Shown in pieces: positions 6,508 through 6,819 of a DNA stretch of 6,819 nucleotides. The DNA lies in NCBI GenBank assembly GCA_029820875.1, contig JALGUK010000099.1, positions 1 to 6,819 of the forward strand, given 5' to 3'. Both the position numbers and the translations under genes were made by a program. Positions within the stretch are counted from its first letter, which is position 1; every line of letters starts with the position of its first letter. The notes beneath the pieces were generated by a model. That model did no database searches. It was not told where the DNA came from and was given only the letters and a program-made list of their open reading frames with translations. This DNA comes from Candidatus Zipacnadia bacterium (GTDB taxonomy: Bacteria; Armatimonadota; UBA5377; JALGUK01).

Positions 6508-6819
6508 CTTCCCCCTTGGGAGCAGGTCGCGCGGCCCGATATAGGCGAAGGGCTGGATGTTGAGGAATACGTCGGCATTTCAGCCAACCGCTCTATGTGC
6601 GGTTCCTTGAAGCCGCGCTGGGTAATCCACGGCGTCCCGAGGCGCACGCCGCTTGCATCTGCGGCGCTGTGGTCGCCGGGGATGGTATTCTTGTTGGCGA
6701 CGATGCCGCACAGGTCGAGCATCCGTGCGGCAACCTCGCCGAGCAATGGGAAACCGTTCGGAGTCTTGACGGTGCGCAGGTCGGCCATGCAGAAGTGGGT
6801 GTCGGTGCCCCCGTAAGCA
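6480..6819 (-). CDS. glyA: Serine hydroxymethyltransferase, C-terminal part only (window edge), apparent frameshift into gcvT
   Basis: GlyA interconverts serine and glycine using PLP and tetrahydrofolate. The visible frame (from 6818 leftward) gives 'AYGGTDTHFCMADLRTV', 'GIVANKNTIPGD' and 'SGVRLGTPWITQRGFKEP'-like segments. These match the end of the large domain and the C-terminal domain of SHMT, including the Arg in 'GVRLGTP' that in this family binds the substrate carboxylate. The match continues to 'HIERLAE' (6599-6579). In this frame the remainder to TGA at 6480 is Ser-rich and unlike SHMT, whereas the frame one base over continues sensibly: 'ADVFLNIQPFAYIGPRDL' and then 'LPRGKMQFDVFERLK', leading straight into the gcvT reading frame. 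I infer a single-base deletion near 6576-6581 in a GlyA-GcvT fusion gene. The upstream two thirds of GlyA, including the PLP lysine, lie outside the window. Confidence 0.85.
   Translation of the reverse strand, partial: AYGGTDTHFCMADLRTVKTPNGFPLLGEVAARMLDLCGIVANKNTIPGDHSAADASGVRLGTPWITQRGFKEPHIERLAEMPTYSSTSSPSPISGRATCSQGGRCSSMSSNA

Noticed and set aside
6570..6590. Programmed -1 frameshifting at the GlyA-GcvT and LamG/Asp-box junctions
   Set aside because: Both would need a -1 shift, but neither site has an X-XXY-YYZ slippery heptamer. Recoding is not excluded, only unsupported.
1..6819. CRISPR arrays, tRNA or rRNA genes, insertion sequences
   Set aside because: I saw no regularly spaced repeats, tRNA-like or rRNA-like segments, transposase motifs or terminal inverted repeats.

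Overview
This window looks like a fragment of a moderately GC-rich bacterial chromosome or metagenomic contig. The best clue to its origin is a tandem pair of type IV-pilin-like proteins. Each has a [17 protein letters not shown] leader/helix, an 'FPVFA.AR.KA' continuation and a C-terminal H-X9-DG motif. This class is greatly expanded in Armatimonadota and also in Planctomycetota, Lentisphaerota and relatives. The 'CLSN..Q..LAL.MY.QDYD' helix leans me towards Armatimonadota, but that is inference and no rRNA is present to settle it.

Layout. Positions 1-1217 (minus): a secreted protein with a signal peptide, a LamG/concanavalin-type beta-sandwich and a sialidase-like Asp-box region. It is split by an apparent one-base frameshift near 415-430 and runs off the left edge. 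Positions 1218-1525: a divergent control region with a good sigma70-type promoter reading right, a leader of about 130 nt and an orphan perfect Shine-Dalgarno sequence. Positions 1526-2227 and 2359-3033 (plus): the two pilin-like genes, both intact. Positions 3034-3254: a short convergent spacer with two inverted repeats. Positions 3255-4472 (minus): one DUF2330-family membrane/secreted protein cut in two by an in-frame TAG. Positions 4486-6819 (minus): the C-terminal end of serine hydroxymethyltransferase (GlyA) followed by a degenerate GcvT-like module and then a complete aminomethyltransferase (GcvT). These look like a single fused polypeptide disrupted by one frameshift near 6576-6581.

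How the genes relate. GlyA and GcvT both turn over glycine, tetrahydrofolate and 5,10-methylene-tetrahydrofolate, so fusing them makes biochemical sense. The DUF2330 gene starts 13 nt after the gcvT stop with its own Shine-Dalgarno sequence, so it is probably co-transcribed, although no functional link is known to me. The pilin pair forms a separate rightward unit, convergent with that operon and divergent from the sialidase-like gene.

The most notable points are the GlyA / vestigial GcvT / GcvT architecture, and the fact that three minus-strand genes each carry exactly one reading-frame lesion (two apparent one-base deletions and one amber codon) while both pilin genes are clean. Assembly or sequencing error, strain-specific decay and translational recoding are the competing explanations. 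Three genes in the window end in TAG, which argues against genome-wide TAG reassignment.
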